Assembly (NCBI GenBank): GCA_965224045.1
Contig: CBDCYD010000007.1
Location: 248,001-312,000 of the forward strand
From: Tectiglobus sp965224045
GTDB taxonomy: Bacteria > Pseudomonadota > Alphaproteobacteria > Rhizobiales > Hyphomicrobiaceae
Direction of reading: 5' to 3'
DNA: 64,000 nt
Both the position numbers and the translations under genes were made by a program. Position 1 is the stretch's first letter, and every line of letters begins with the position of its first letter. A model generated the notes under the pieces. That model worked only from the letters and a program-made list of their open reading frames with translations, made no database searches and was not told the origin of the DNA. Shown in pieces: positions 44,947 to 52,783 of this stretch.

Positions 44947-45474
44947 TCAGCTTCGCCCACCGAGCAACCCGAACCCGGCACTGCGGAACCGAACACTGCC
45001 GATCAGCGCCAGCAGCACCTCCAGGACAATGCCGGCACCAATCATCACGGCCACGCCAAACCCGACCACATCCCACACGGGGGCCTGTTGGTAGATGATC
45101 CAACTGATTGCTGTTTGCACAACCAGGACGCCGAGCCCGAGACCGACCAGGGCGACGAGCCGGCCGGACAGGCGTTCAGTCATCCGTTGCGGCGCCAGTC
45201 GGATCAGCAATGTTCCGGCGAGGTAAACCAGCGCCCAGTACCCCAACACCCCTTGGGTCATGATGTCGATGCTCAGCCCGCACGCGAAGCAGAGCCACGA
45301 GGGCGCACACATCGGATGGCGCATCACCGCAACGGCCATCACCGCCAACACAAGCATTGGAAAGGCGAATGCCGTCTCCGGGGCCAACGCCCACGGCAAA
45401 GCAAACCGCAGGCCCGCCAAAACCGTGACGCCCACGATCAAAAGATGACCAAAGAAGATACCCGCATATTTCAT
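44947..45474 (-). CDS. mreD: Rod-shape-determining protein MreD
   Basis: 175 residues and about five membrane spans (for example IFFGHLLIVGVTVLAGLRFALPWALAP, then AFPMLVLAVMAVAVM, and ISWIIYQQAP before the fourth). Small, hydrophobic and poorly conserved as usual for MreD; the call rests on its size and on lying between mreC and the PBP2 gene. ATG 45474 overlaps the mreC stop (ATGA). It helps anchor MreC and the elongasome in the inner membrane. Confidence 0.88.
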   Translation of the reverse strand: MKYAGIFFGHLLIVGVTVLAGLRFALPWALAPETAFAFPMLVLAVMAVAVMRHPMCAPSWLCFACGLSIDIMTQGVLGYWALVYLAGTLLIRLAPQRMTERLSGRLVALVGLGLGVLVVQTAISWIIYQQAPVWDVVGFGVAVMIGAGIVLEVLLALIGSVRFRSAGFGLLGGRS

Positions 45475-46454
45475 CTGAGCAACGCTCCATCCTGAGCGTT
45501 TCGTCCGCCACCAGACAGCGAACGCTCCGCCGGCCCCGATGCCTGTCGCGGGTTTCGCTCGCGCTCGCGCATGCGCCGCTCGAAGGCCTTAGCAGCGAGA
45601 AACCCGGTCAGCCGGTCGCGTGGACTGGCAAAGCGCTGCACCGCAACAAACCGATAAGGACCCTTGTCGGCGAGAAGTCGCACTCTCAGTCCGTCGTGTG
45701 TTTTGACGACCTTGCCGATGGCAAGACCCGCCGGCAGCATGCCGGCGGCACCGGACGTCGTGACAAGATCACCCGCTGCAACGGCTTTGGCCTCCTTCAG
45801 GTAAAGCAATCGCGGCGCGCCCTCACCGTAGCCAGCAACGATCGCACGATGCATGTCGCGCCCGACGTGCACCGGCACCCGGCTGTTGACGTCATCGAAC
45901 AACAATACGCGCGCCGAGTCATCGGTGACGTCGATGGTCCGCCCCAATAGGCCACCCAGACCGTGAACGGGATACCCGTCATAGATGCCATCGCGCCGAC
46001 CGGCGTCGATCAACAACGACCTCCGGAACGCACCATCAGCCCCCGCCAGCACGCCAACGCTGATGACCTCCTCGGACGCCAGATCGCGCACTAAACGCGC
46101 AGTCTTCGCCAGCGCCACATATCGTTCCTTGCTTTGAGCGACGCGCTTTTCAACGGCGCGCAACCGCGCATTTTCTTTGCGCAATGCATCCAGTTCACCT
46201 GAACCGGCAACCAGAAGGTGGATTCGTTCCCAGGCTGCTGCGAGCGGTACGATACTGAGCCGGGCCTCGCTGATGAACGGAGCCAGCGTTCGACTCATCT
46301 GCAATTGCAGAGACCGTGAGAGCGGATGTTCGACACGCGCGAGCACCACCAACGCCAACGCAACGAAAACGAGTGCGCAATGCAGTCCGGAAATCGACTG
46401 CGCATGGCGCCGAAATCGCCCGCGTGTAAACAAATCCTCTCGCAGAATGGCCAT
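45471..46454 (-). CDS. mreC: Rod-shape-determining protein MreC
   Basis: 327 residues: N-terminal membrane span (about 21-40, ISGLHCALVFVALALVVLARV), a coiled coil (about 70-105, LRKENARLRAVEKRVAQSKE) and a periplasmic double beta-barrel with VHGLGGLLGRTIDVTDDSARVLLFDDVNSRVPV and VTTSGAAGMLPAGLAIGKVV, which are MreC hallmarks. It scaffolds PBP2 and RodA. There is an Arg-rich C-terminal tail. It lies 84 bases after mreB and overlaps mreD. Confidence 0.94.
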   Translation of the reverse strand: MAILREDLFTRGRFRRHAQSISGLHCALVFVALALVVLARVEHPLSRSLQLQMSRTLAPFISEARLSIVPLAAAWERIHLLVAGSGELDALRKENARLRAVEKRVAQSKERYVALAKTARLVRDLASEEVISVGVLAGADGAFRRSLLIDAGRRDGIYDGYPVHGLGGLLGRTIDVTDDSARVLLFDDVNSRVPVHVGRDMHRAIVAGYGEGAPRLLYLKEAKAVAAGDLVTTSGAAGMLPAGLAIGKVVKTHDGLRVRLLADKGPYRFVAVQRFASPRDRLTGFLAAKAFERRMRERERNPRQASGPAERSLSGGGRNAQDGALLR

Positions 46455-46538
46455 GCCCGTGCAACGCGCCCTTCACCAACGCCGACTGATTCTTGCCTGG
46501 CATCCAATGTCGTCAACCGTTAAAATACAAGCAATTTC

Positions 46539-47576
46539 TTAAGGTTTAATCAGTAAATGATCATGGGTTGTGAGGTTCTCGAGAACAACAGCTGTTCCAT
46601 TCACCACACAATGCGTCGGATTTTCCGGAACCATCATCTTGACACCGATCTGACGCTCCAGTTCCTTGTCGAGATCATTGAGCAATGCCCCACCACCCGT
46701 AAGATAAATGCCTCGATCGCAAATATCAGTGGCGATCTCGGCAGGTAGATCCTCCAGCGCCCGTTGCACGAATTCGGCAATTTCTTCGATCGGTCCCGAC
46801 AAAGCGCTGGCAATATCGACCGGGCCCAGGACAATGCTCTTCGGCCGGCCCTGGCGCAGGTCTCGCCCGCGGATGTGAATTTCAGCCGCCGCCTGCCCAC
46901 CGCTTGCCAGCGCCGTACCGGCCTCGATCTTGATGCGCTCGGCATTGGCCTCCCCGATGAGGAGCTGATGCTGCCGGCGCACAAACCGGATAATGGCTTC
47001 ATCCATGGCATTGCCGGCACACCGCAACGACCTCGCCTGCACCACGCCGCCCGATGACAGCACGGCTATGTCCGTGGTACCGCCACCAATGTCGACCACC
47101 ATCAGCCCGAACGGTTCATCAATCGGCAGTCCGGCCCCGAGCGATGCCGCGACGGGTTCTTCGATCATGTACACCCTGCGCGCGCCGGCCGACAACGCCG
47201 TTTCATAGACGGCACGGCGCTCCACCGGCGTCGCACCGGCCGGAACGCAGATCAGGATCCGCGGCCTGCGGAATCCCAGCATTGTCTTGGTCTTCTTGAT
47301 GAACTGACGCAGCATCTCCTCGGTGGCAATGAAATCGGCGATCACGCCGTCGCGCAGCGGCCGGATCGTTTCGATCGTCTCGGGCGTCCGCCCCAGCATT
47401 TGCTTTGCCTGCTGCCCGACGGCCAGCACTTCCCTGACACCGCCGCGCGTGCGGATGGCAACCACCGACGGCTCATCGATGATGACCCCGCGATTGACCA
47501 CGTGAATGAGTGTGTTTGCAGTTCCGAGATCGATGGCAATGTCATCGGAAAATGCGCTCGTCACGCCGGACAGCAT
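46539..47576 (-). CDS. mreB: Rod-shape-determining actin MreB
   Basis: 345 residues from ATG 47576 (a TTG at 47594 would add six). It starts MLSGVTSAFSDDIAIDLGTANTLIHVVNRG with the phosphate-1 loop, then ILICVPAGATPVERRAVYETALSAGARRVYMIEEPVAASLGAGLPI, LMVVDIGGGTTDIAVLS (phosphate-2) and IYLTGGGALLNDLDKEL (adenosine). This is the actin-like filament protein that directs lateral wall synthesis. First gene of the cell-shape operon. There is an AT-poor upstream region without an obvious -10. Confidence 0.97.
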   Translation of the reverse strand: MLSGVTSAFSDDIAIDLGTANTLIHVVNRGVIIDEPSVVAIRTRGGVREVLAVGQQAKQMLGRTPETIETIRPLRDGVIADFIATEEMLRQFIKKTKTMLGFRRPRILICVPAGATPVERRAVYETALSAGARRVYMIEEPVAASLGAGLPIDEPFGLMVVDIGGGTTDIAVLSSGGVVQARSLRCAGNAMDEAIIRFVRRQHQLLIGEANAERIKIEAGTALASGGQAAAEIHIRGRDLRQGRPKSIVLGPVDIASALSGPIEEIAEFVQRALEDLPAEIATDICDRGIYLTGGGALLNDLDKELERQIGVKMMVPENPTHCVVNGTAVVLENLTTHDHLLIKP

Positions 47577-47834
47577 CTTCGGTGGTACCCTCAAGTCGTG
47601 GACAGGTGAATGCCGGACGCCCGCTCACCGGCGACATCCAGCCGGTCTTTCACCGTCTCACCCGACAATTGGGCGCACGAAGACCAATCGCGTCCAGTCA
47701 GCAACTCTCGTTTTGTTACAACGCGTTATCCGCCGCCCGTCAAGGCCGCAGATCGATTGCACCAACGCTTGGAAAAACAACGGTCCAGCAAATGCCGGGC
47801 CGGCACAATGCGCGCGCCGGCCCGTCCCGCACGA

Positions 47835-49430
47835 CTATGGACCGCGCAAAAGTTCGCGGTCTTCGACGTAGTGTTGCGCCGGAGCGCCACGCTCCTGTTT
47901 CAAGATCAGCTTATTGAGTGCCCCGATATAGGACTTTGCCGAGGCGACCAGAGTATCAGGATCGGCAGACCGCGACGTCGCTGTGCGCCCGTCGTGCATC
48001 AGCCTGACGGAAACTTCTGCTTGGGCATCCGTCCCCTCGGTCACGGCGTGGACCTGATAGAGTTCCAGCACCGCCTCATGCGGAATGATCGCGTGGATCG
48101 CATTGAAGGTTGCATCGACCGGCCCGTTGCCGGTCGCCTGCACCGTCTTATGCTCGCCGTCTACGTCGAGTGTCAGTGTCGCCGACTGCGGGCCTGAGGT
48201 GCCGGCAATCACGGTCAATGAGACGACCTTGATCCGATCGGTGCCGGTCGCGATCTCTTCATCGACCAGCGCTTCGATGTCCTCGTCGTAGACAATCTTC
48301 TTGCGATCAGCCAAGGCCTTGAGCCGCACGAAGGCATCCTCAAGGGCGTTCTCGCCCAACTCGTAACCCAGTTCCTTGAGCTTGGCCCTGAAAGCATTGC
48401 GGCCCGAGTGCTTGCCCATCACCAGCGACGACTTCGAAACACCGACGGATTCCGGCGTCATGATCTCATACGTCTGGTTATGCTTGAGCATACCGTCCTG
48501 ATGGATTCCGCTTTCGTGCGCGAACGCATTCCGCCCGACAATCGCCTTGTTGTATTGCACCGGGAAAGATGTTGCAGCCGACACCAGCTTCGATGCCCGC
48601 ATCAGCATTTCGCTATTGATGTTGACATCATACGGCAGCACATCGCTGCGCGTCTTGATCGCCATGACGATCTCCTCGAGCGCCGCATTGCCCGCCCGTT
48701 CGCCGATGCCGTTGATCGTGCACTCGATCTGACGCGCACCGGCCCGAACGCCGGCCAGGGAATTGGCGACCGCCATGCCAAGATCATTGTGACAGTGCAC
48801 CGACCACGTCACCTTGTCGGAGTTGGCGACGTTCTCGCGCAGCCTTTTGAACATGTCAAAATGCTCGTCCGGTGTCGTGTAACCGACGGTGTCCGGAATG
48901 TTGATTGTGGTTGCGCCGGCCCGGATCGCAGCATCGATGCACTGGCACAGATAATCGAACTCGGTCCGCGTGCCATCCTCGGCCGACCACTCGACATCAT
49001 CGGCCCAATTGCGCGCCCGCGTCACCGACGCGGTGACCATGTCGAGAACCTCTTCCGGGGTTTTCTGAAGTTTCCACTTGATATGGATAGGCGAGGTCGA
49101 AAGAAACGTGTGCACCCGCGGTTGCCGCGCATTTTTTACGGCTTCGCCACAGCGATCGATGTCATTGAACCCGGCACGGCACAAACCGGCGACCACGGCA
49201 TTCTTCGTACGTCGTGCAATCTCCGCAACTGCCTCGAAATCACCTTCGGAGGCGAACGGAAACCCGGCCTCGATAATATCGACGCCCATTTCGTCCAGGA
49301 GTTCGGCGACCTCGAGCTTTTCCTCGAATGTCATGGTTGCGCCTGGGCACTGTTCCCCGTCGCGCAAGGTTGTATCAAAAATCATTACGCGATCGCGTTC
49401 GGTATTCGCGTTTGCAGCATCACTCGGCAT
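47835..49430 (-). CDS. leuA: 2-isopropylmalate synthase
   Basis: 531 residues, the long LeuA type. The N-terminal TIM barrel starts MIFDTTLRDGEQCPGATMTFEEKLEVAELL, with the catalytic Arg in LRDGEQ and metal ligands His in VHCHNDLGMAVANSL; GIGERAGNAALEEIVMA follows. The C-terminal regulatory domain (about 390-531) ends in VHAVTEGTDAQAEVSVRL, where leucine binds for feedback inhibition. It condenses acetyl-CoA with 2-ketoisovalerate. AAGGA stands 9 bases before ATG 49430; an upstream in-frame extension to 49478 is unlikely. A leucine-rich leader peptide precedes it. Confidence 0.97.
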   Translation of the reverse strand: MPSDAANANTERDRVMIFDTTLRDGEQCPGATMTFEEKLEVAELLDEMGVDIIEAGFPFASEGDFEAVAEIARRTKNAVVAGLCRAGFNDIDRCGEAVKNARQPRVHTFLSTSPIHIKWKLQKTPEEVLDMVTASVTRARNWADDVEWSAEDGTRTEFDYLCQCIDAAIRAGATTINIPDTVGYTTPDEHFDMFKRLRENVANSDKVTWSVHCHNDLGMAVANSLAGVRAGARQIECTINGIGERAGNAALEEIVMAIKTRSDVLPYDVNINSEMLMRASKLVSAATSFPVQYNKAIVGRNAFAHESGIHQDGMLKHNQTYEIMTPESVGVSKSSLVMGKHSGRNAFRAKLKELGYELGENALEDAFVRLKALADRKKIVYDEDIEALVDEEIATGTDRIKVVSLTVIAGTSGPQSATLTLDVDGEHKTVQATGNGPVDATFNAIHAIIPHEAVLELYQVHAVTEGTDAQAEVSVRLMHDGRTATSRSADPDTLVASAKSYIGALNKLILKQERGAPAQHYVEDRELLRGP

Positions 49431-49454
49431 GTTGAGAAGTCCTTGTCGTTCCGG

Positions 49455-49473
49455 CGGCTCGCAACACGAGCCG
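49455..49473 (-). promoter_or_regulatory. Second hairpin of the leuA leader
   Basis: CGGCTCG and CGAGCCG around five bases, 25 bases before leuA and just before its ribosome-binding site. It may be the terminator or anti-anti-terminator stem of the attenuator, but no U-run follows. Confidence 0.35.
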
Positions 49474-49504
49474 TTCACATCCTAGAAACCTGGTGTCTTA
49501 GGTC

Positions 49505-49553
49505 CCCCTGAGTACCCGCTTCGGCGCATCCCGAAGCTGCCGATGCTCAGGGG
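49505..49553 (-). promoter_or_regulatory. Attenuator stem that contains the leader-peptide stop codon
   Basis: Outer arms CCCCTGAG (49505-49512) and CTCAGGGG (49546-49553) and inner arms GCTTCGG (49518-49524) and CCGAAGC (49531-49537) form one long stem. The TGA of the leader peptide (49549..49547) lies within the outer arm. A ribosome finishing translation would mask that arm; one stalled on the leucine codons would leave it free. Confidence 0.55.
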
Positions 49554-49657
49554 CTGATAAGCAGGAGGATGTTTAGAAGGAGCGCACGCTCGGCCGTCCC
49601 GGCGGCTTGTGGCCGGGAAAGCTCGATCGGGAACTGGCGATGGCGAGCCATGCCCAT
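49547..49657 (-). CDS. leuL: leuA leader peptide, leucine-rich
   Basis: A 36-residue frame from ATG 49657 (a second ATG at 49651), ending at TGA 49549..49547, 117 bases before leuA. Near its end it reads ALLLNILLLISP: six leucine codons of varied type within eight codons. Leader peptides of this kind sense leucyl-tRNA supply and control ribosome-mediated attenuation. The stop codon lies inside a stem. A GGGG lies in the ribosome-binding region. No function other than control is expected; it is too short for general gene finders. Confidence 0.72.
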   Translation of the reverse strand: MGMARHRQFPIELSRPQAAGTAERALLLNILLLISP

Positions 49658-49752
49658 GGAAAACCCCGTTTGCGTTCTACGCTTGAACGATTGTCAGAGA
49701 AATAAACGAATGTTTGGTGAACATGCAAGCACCGAATAACCGACCGGCTCCG

Positions 49753-50685
49753 CTAGCCGTCACTCAGTGCCTGGTTCGTAACGATCCGTCCGTGGCTGAC
49801 ACGAACGGCCGATCCGCCGATCCGGACGCTCGACAGGCCCTTTTCCTCCATTTCGACAGATAACGCAATCGTACTCGCCCGGCCCATCTCGAGCCCTTGC
49901 TCGATCTGCCGTTTATGCGTGCCAGGCGGTGGTTCATCGAACTTGGCAACAACCCCGGCAAACGCAGCAACGGCAGAGCCCGTCGCCGGATCTTCCATGA
50001 TGCCGTGTGTCGGCGCGAACATGCGCGCATGATATTGCGCCGTCGCATGCACCGTCTGGCTGGTGTAGAGGAACGCCCCGTCGCCGCCTTCGTCGCCGAA
50101 GGCTCGCGACCAATGCACCAAATTCGGTGCCGCCTTTCCGATCGCATCCAGAGAGGCGACCGGAACAAACGTGAAAACCGGCCCTGAACTGAACCGCGTT
50201 GCCTTGTGGTTTGCAAACCCGATTTCGCCGGGGATCAGTCCAACCGCTGACGCCAGAACCTCATGCGGTGGCACGCCTCCGAGCGCCTCGGGTAGTTTCG
50301 GCGCATCGAATTCCGCGTAGGTCGCACGACCCGCGGACATCCGCACCCCGACCCGGACAAGCCCGATCTTCTCCTCCAACGTGACAAGTGCTGTCGTCCC
50401 AAAACCACTCTCGGCCGCACGCAACTCGGCAAGCAATGCGGCCGTGCCAACCGTTGGATGTCCCGCAAACGGCATCTCGGAAGCCGGTGTAAAGATCCGG
50501 ACTTTGGCGGTATGCGCAGGATTGTCCGCGCTCTGAACGAACACGGTCTCGGACAGGTTGAACTCGCGCGCGATCTGCTGCATCTGCGCACCCGTCAATC
50601 CGTCGCTGTCGAGAACCACAGCGAGCGGGTTGCCCGCAAACCGCGCTTCGGTGAAGACATCCAGCGTATAAAAGTCGAGTTCCAT
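49753..50685 (-). CDS. PhzF-family isomerase/epimerase
   Basis: 310 residues from ATG 50685, for which a GGAAG lies upstream. The family opening MELDFYTLDVFTEARFAGNPLAVV and the catalytic-Glu motif FNLSETVFV are present; the half-repeat appears later as MEDPATGSAVAAFAG. A diaminopimelate-epimerase-like two-lobed fold is expected. PhzF in phenazine synthesis isomerises a dienol, but most family members have unknown substrates. No phenazine genes are nearby. It lies on the same strand as ilvC, 765 non-coding bases downstream. Confidence 0.9.
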   Translation of the reverse strand: MELDFYTLDVFTEARFAGNPLAVVLDSDGLTGAQMQQIAREFNLSETVFVQSADNPAHTAKVRIFTPASEMPFAGHPTVGTAALLAELRAAESGFGTTALVTLEEKIGLVRVGVRMSAGRATYAEFDAPKLPEALGGVPPHEVLASAVGLIPGEIGFANHKATRFSSGPVFTFVPVASLDAIGKAAPNLVHWSRAFGDEGGDGAFLYTSQTVHATAQYHARMFAPTHGIMEDPATGSAVAAFAGVVAKFDEPPPGTHKRQIEQGLEMGRASTIALSVEMEEKGLSSVRIGGSAVRVSHGRIVTNQALSDG

Positions 50686-51058
50686 CACATCTTCCGTACT
50701 GGTTCCGTACTGGTCGCAGATCACGCCGTGCGGAACGCACGACTATCCGTTGCGCGCGACAACAAAAACCGACAAAGCCACGCTCTAGTTGTGTTGCAGC
50801 GCCCTCTCGAACCTTATAACCCTTTCATTCAAAACTTGTTTTCCCTCGCAATAAAAGCATTTTCCAAACATCGACCACCAAATTGCCACTCTGCACACAT
50901 ATTCCGTAGCAACAACTTCAACAGAACTTGACAGATGCAGTGCAACCACCGCTCGGCGTTCCTGGCGACACACTTCTCTGTCAGCTCATCCACTGCCCGT
51001 CAGCCTGGACCGTGACGGCACAGTGCGCACCATTCGGGTTGCCCGATCGGGTGCCCGA

Positions 51059-51302
51059 TGCCGGACGGGGGGACAATCCCCGCTAGTTCACCGTCCGGCA
51101 CCCATGCGTCGCAAAAGCCTTTGCGGTTCGGCATGGCCTATCGCCTTGCAGTCGGGTCCCCGCTCTGACTGCAAGGCGGTTCTGTCGGAAGGACTGGGCG
51201 GCCGCAACGCCACACACCTCCCTCCCCGCGCGGTCGTTTATGCCTTCCGGCAGCAATGGCCGAAGGCTTTGAGGCCCGGATGGACCCGCCACGCCGCCGT
51301 GG
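51059..51302. ncRNA. Hairpin-rich stretch downstream of ilvC, possible structured RNA or mobile repeat
   Basis: Four stems follow one another: TGCCGGACGG/CCGTCCGGCA (51059-51100) with an internal GGGG/CCCC hairpin; CGCCTTGCAGTC/GACTGCAAGGCG (51142-51178, 12 perfect pairs); GCCTTC/GAAGGC (51242-51267); and CCACG/CGTGG (51289-51302). The 72-residue plus-strand frame that starts at 51104 covers only part of it and is probably a by-product. Not a recognised RNA family. The strand is unknown because the stems are palindromic. Confidence 0.4.
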
Positions 51303-51315
51303 GTCGCCCGACCTC

Positions 51316-51454
51316 CTAGATCATCGTGCCGTAGGTTGGAACCGCTGTCGCGACTCCAACCTACGGCACAGAGATGATCGCCCCAAAAGAATCGAGCAGC
51401 CTTCCGCGTTAGTTCGGAATCGGACCGATTCCGAACGATTGCAGGTTGCTCTAG
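51316..51454 (+). repeat. Repeat family A, copy 3
   Basis: Runs from CTAGATCATCGTGCC to CTAG at 51451-51454. The main stem pairs GTGCCGTAGGTTGGA with TCCAACCTACGGCAC; relative to copy 2 a T to G on one arm is matched by A to C on the other. It continues ATCGCCCC, GAATCGAGCAGC and the inverted repeat TTCGGAATCGG/CCGATTCCGAA. The final CTAG contains the ilvC stop codon. Confidence 0.88.
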
Positions 51455-52470
51455 TTCTTAGACTTGTCCACCAGTGCGTTATCGCTGATCCACGGCATCA
51501 TCGCGCGCAACTTTGCGCCGATCTCTTCCACCGGATGGGCGTCGTTGAGCCGCCGCGTCGCCTTGAACTTGGCCTGACCACTCTTGCATTCACGTATCCA
51601 TTCCGAAGTGAACGCTCCACTTTGGATGTCATGCAGAACGCGACGCATTTCCGCCCGGGTCTCATCGGTAATGATCCGCGGACCAGAAACGTATTCGCCA
51701 AATTCGGCCGTGTTCGAGATCGAATAGTTCATGTTGGCAATGCCGCCTTCATAGATCAGGTCGACGATGAGCTTCACCTCGTGCAGGCACTCGAAATAGG
51801 CCATCTCCGGTGCATAGCCGGCTTCCGTCAGCGTTTCGTAGCCCGCGCGGATCAGCTCGACCAGACCGCCGCACAACACCACCTGTTCACCGAACAGATC
51901 CGTCTCGCACTCTTCCTTGAAGGTCGTCTCGATTACGCCGGAACGCCCGCCGCCGATCGCGCAGGCGTAGGAAAGCGCCGTATCGTGCGCGTTGCCCGAG
52001 GCGTCTTTGTCGATCGCGATCAGGCACGGCACACCGCCACCGCGCTGGTACTCGGAGCGGACGGTATGGCCTGGCCCTTTCGGCGCCACCATGATCACAT
52101 CGATCGTGTCACGGGGTTCGATCAGCGAAAAATGCACGTTGAGCCCGTGCGCGAACGCGATTGCGGCACCGTCCTTGATGTTCCCGGCGATATGGTCGTT
52201 CCAAATGTCGGCTTGGATCTCGTCCGGCGCACACATCATGATCACATCGGCTTCCGCGGATGCTTCGGCCACTGATTTGACCGGCAGCCCATCCGCCTCC
52301 GCCTTCTTTGCCGAAGCCGATCCCGGGCGCAGTGCAATGATCACGTTCTTGCAACCGGAATCGCGCAGGTTCAGCGCGTGCGCGTGGCCTTGGCTGCCGT
52401 AGCCGACGATGGCAACCGTCTTGTCCTTGATCAGATTAACGTCGGCATCGCGATCGTAGTAAACTCGCAT
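51451..52470 (-). CDS. ilvC: Ketol-acid reductoisomerase
   Basis: 339 residues, class I. The N-terminal Rossmann domain carries VAIVGYGSQGHAHALNLRDSG (NADPH), and the knotted all-alpha domain has the metal ligands in ETTFKEECETDLFGEQVVLCGGL (Asp and Glu) plus Glu in MAYFECLHEVKLIVDLIYEGG. It converts acetolactate and acetohydroxybutyrate in valine and isoleucine synthesis. Start ATG 52470 follows AAGGGG. The TAG stop coincides with the end of repeat A3. Confidence 0.98.
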   Translation of the reverse strand: MRVYYDRDADVNLIKDKTVAIVGYGSQGHAHALNLRDSGCKNVIIALRPGSASAKKAEADGLPVKSVAEASAEADVIMMCAPDEIQADIWNDHIAGNIKDGAAIAFAHGLNVHFSLIEPRDTIDVIMVAPKGPGHTVRSEYQRGGGVPCLIAIDKDASGNAHDTALSYACAIGGGRSGVIETTFKEECETDLFGEQVVLCGGLVELIRAGYETLTEAGYAPEMAYFECLHEVKLIVDLIYEGGIANMNYSISNTAEFGEYVSGPRIITDETRAEMRRVLHDIQSGAFTSEWIRECKSGQAKFKATRRLNDAHPVEEIGAKLRAMMPWISDNALVDKSKN

Positions 52471-52724
52471 GGGTCGAGACCCCTTCTCTTCGTGCTTCTA
52501 TTGTGGGAATGCGTTTCGAGGCCCAGCCCTAACGAATCAAGCCCACCAACGCCAAGGGAAAAATGGCGCAGGGCGGGCATGTCTCGCCGTCAGGCCCGGC
52601 GCCAGACGGCCCGGAAAACGTTGTCCAGGCCACCTGACCGCCAGTACGATGACAGGCCTGTAGTCTTTCAGGTTGAACTGAAACCAACCCGCACCCCTTC
52701 CGATCGCCCAATACAATGATGCCG

Positions 52725-52783
52725 TGGGCGGTCGCGAGGGGGAGCGGGCCGGCGAAGCGATTCCGCCTAAGGCGGAACTCTAG
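52725..52783 (-). repeat. Repeat family C, copy 2
   Basis: In minus orientation: CTAGAGTTCCGCCTTAGGCGGAA, then CGCCGGCCCGCTCCCCCTCGCGACCGCCC. It holds the 7-bp hairpin TTCCGCC/GGCGGAA (52761-52777). The CTAG includes the stop codon of the cyclase-family gene. The long 23-bp hairpin of copy 1 is absent. The rest of the gap 52471-52779 contains nothing I can support. Confidence 0.75.

Noticed and set aside
43453..45495. 680-codon plus-strand frame opposite the PBP2 and mreD genes
   Set aside because: Antisense shadow; Arg/His/Gln-rich with no family features.
51023..51319. 98-codon plus-strand frame downstream of ilvC
   Set aside because: No ribosome-binding site, and the stretch is explained by stacked hairpins; kept as a possible RNA instead.
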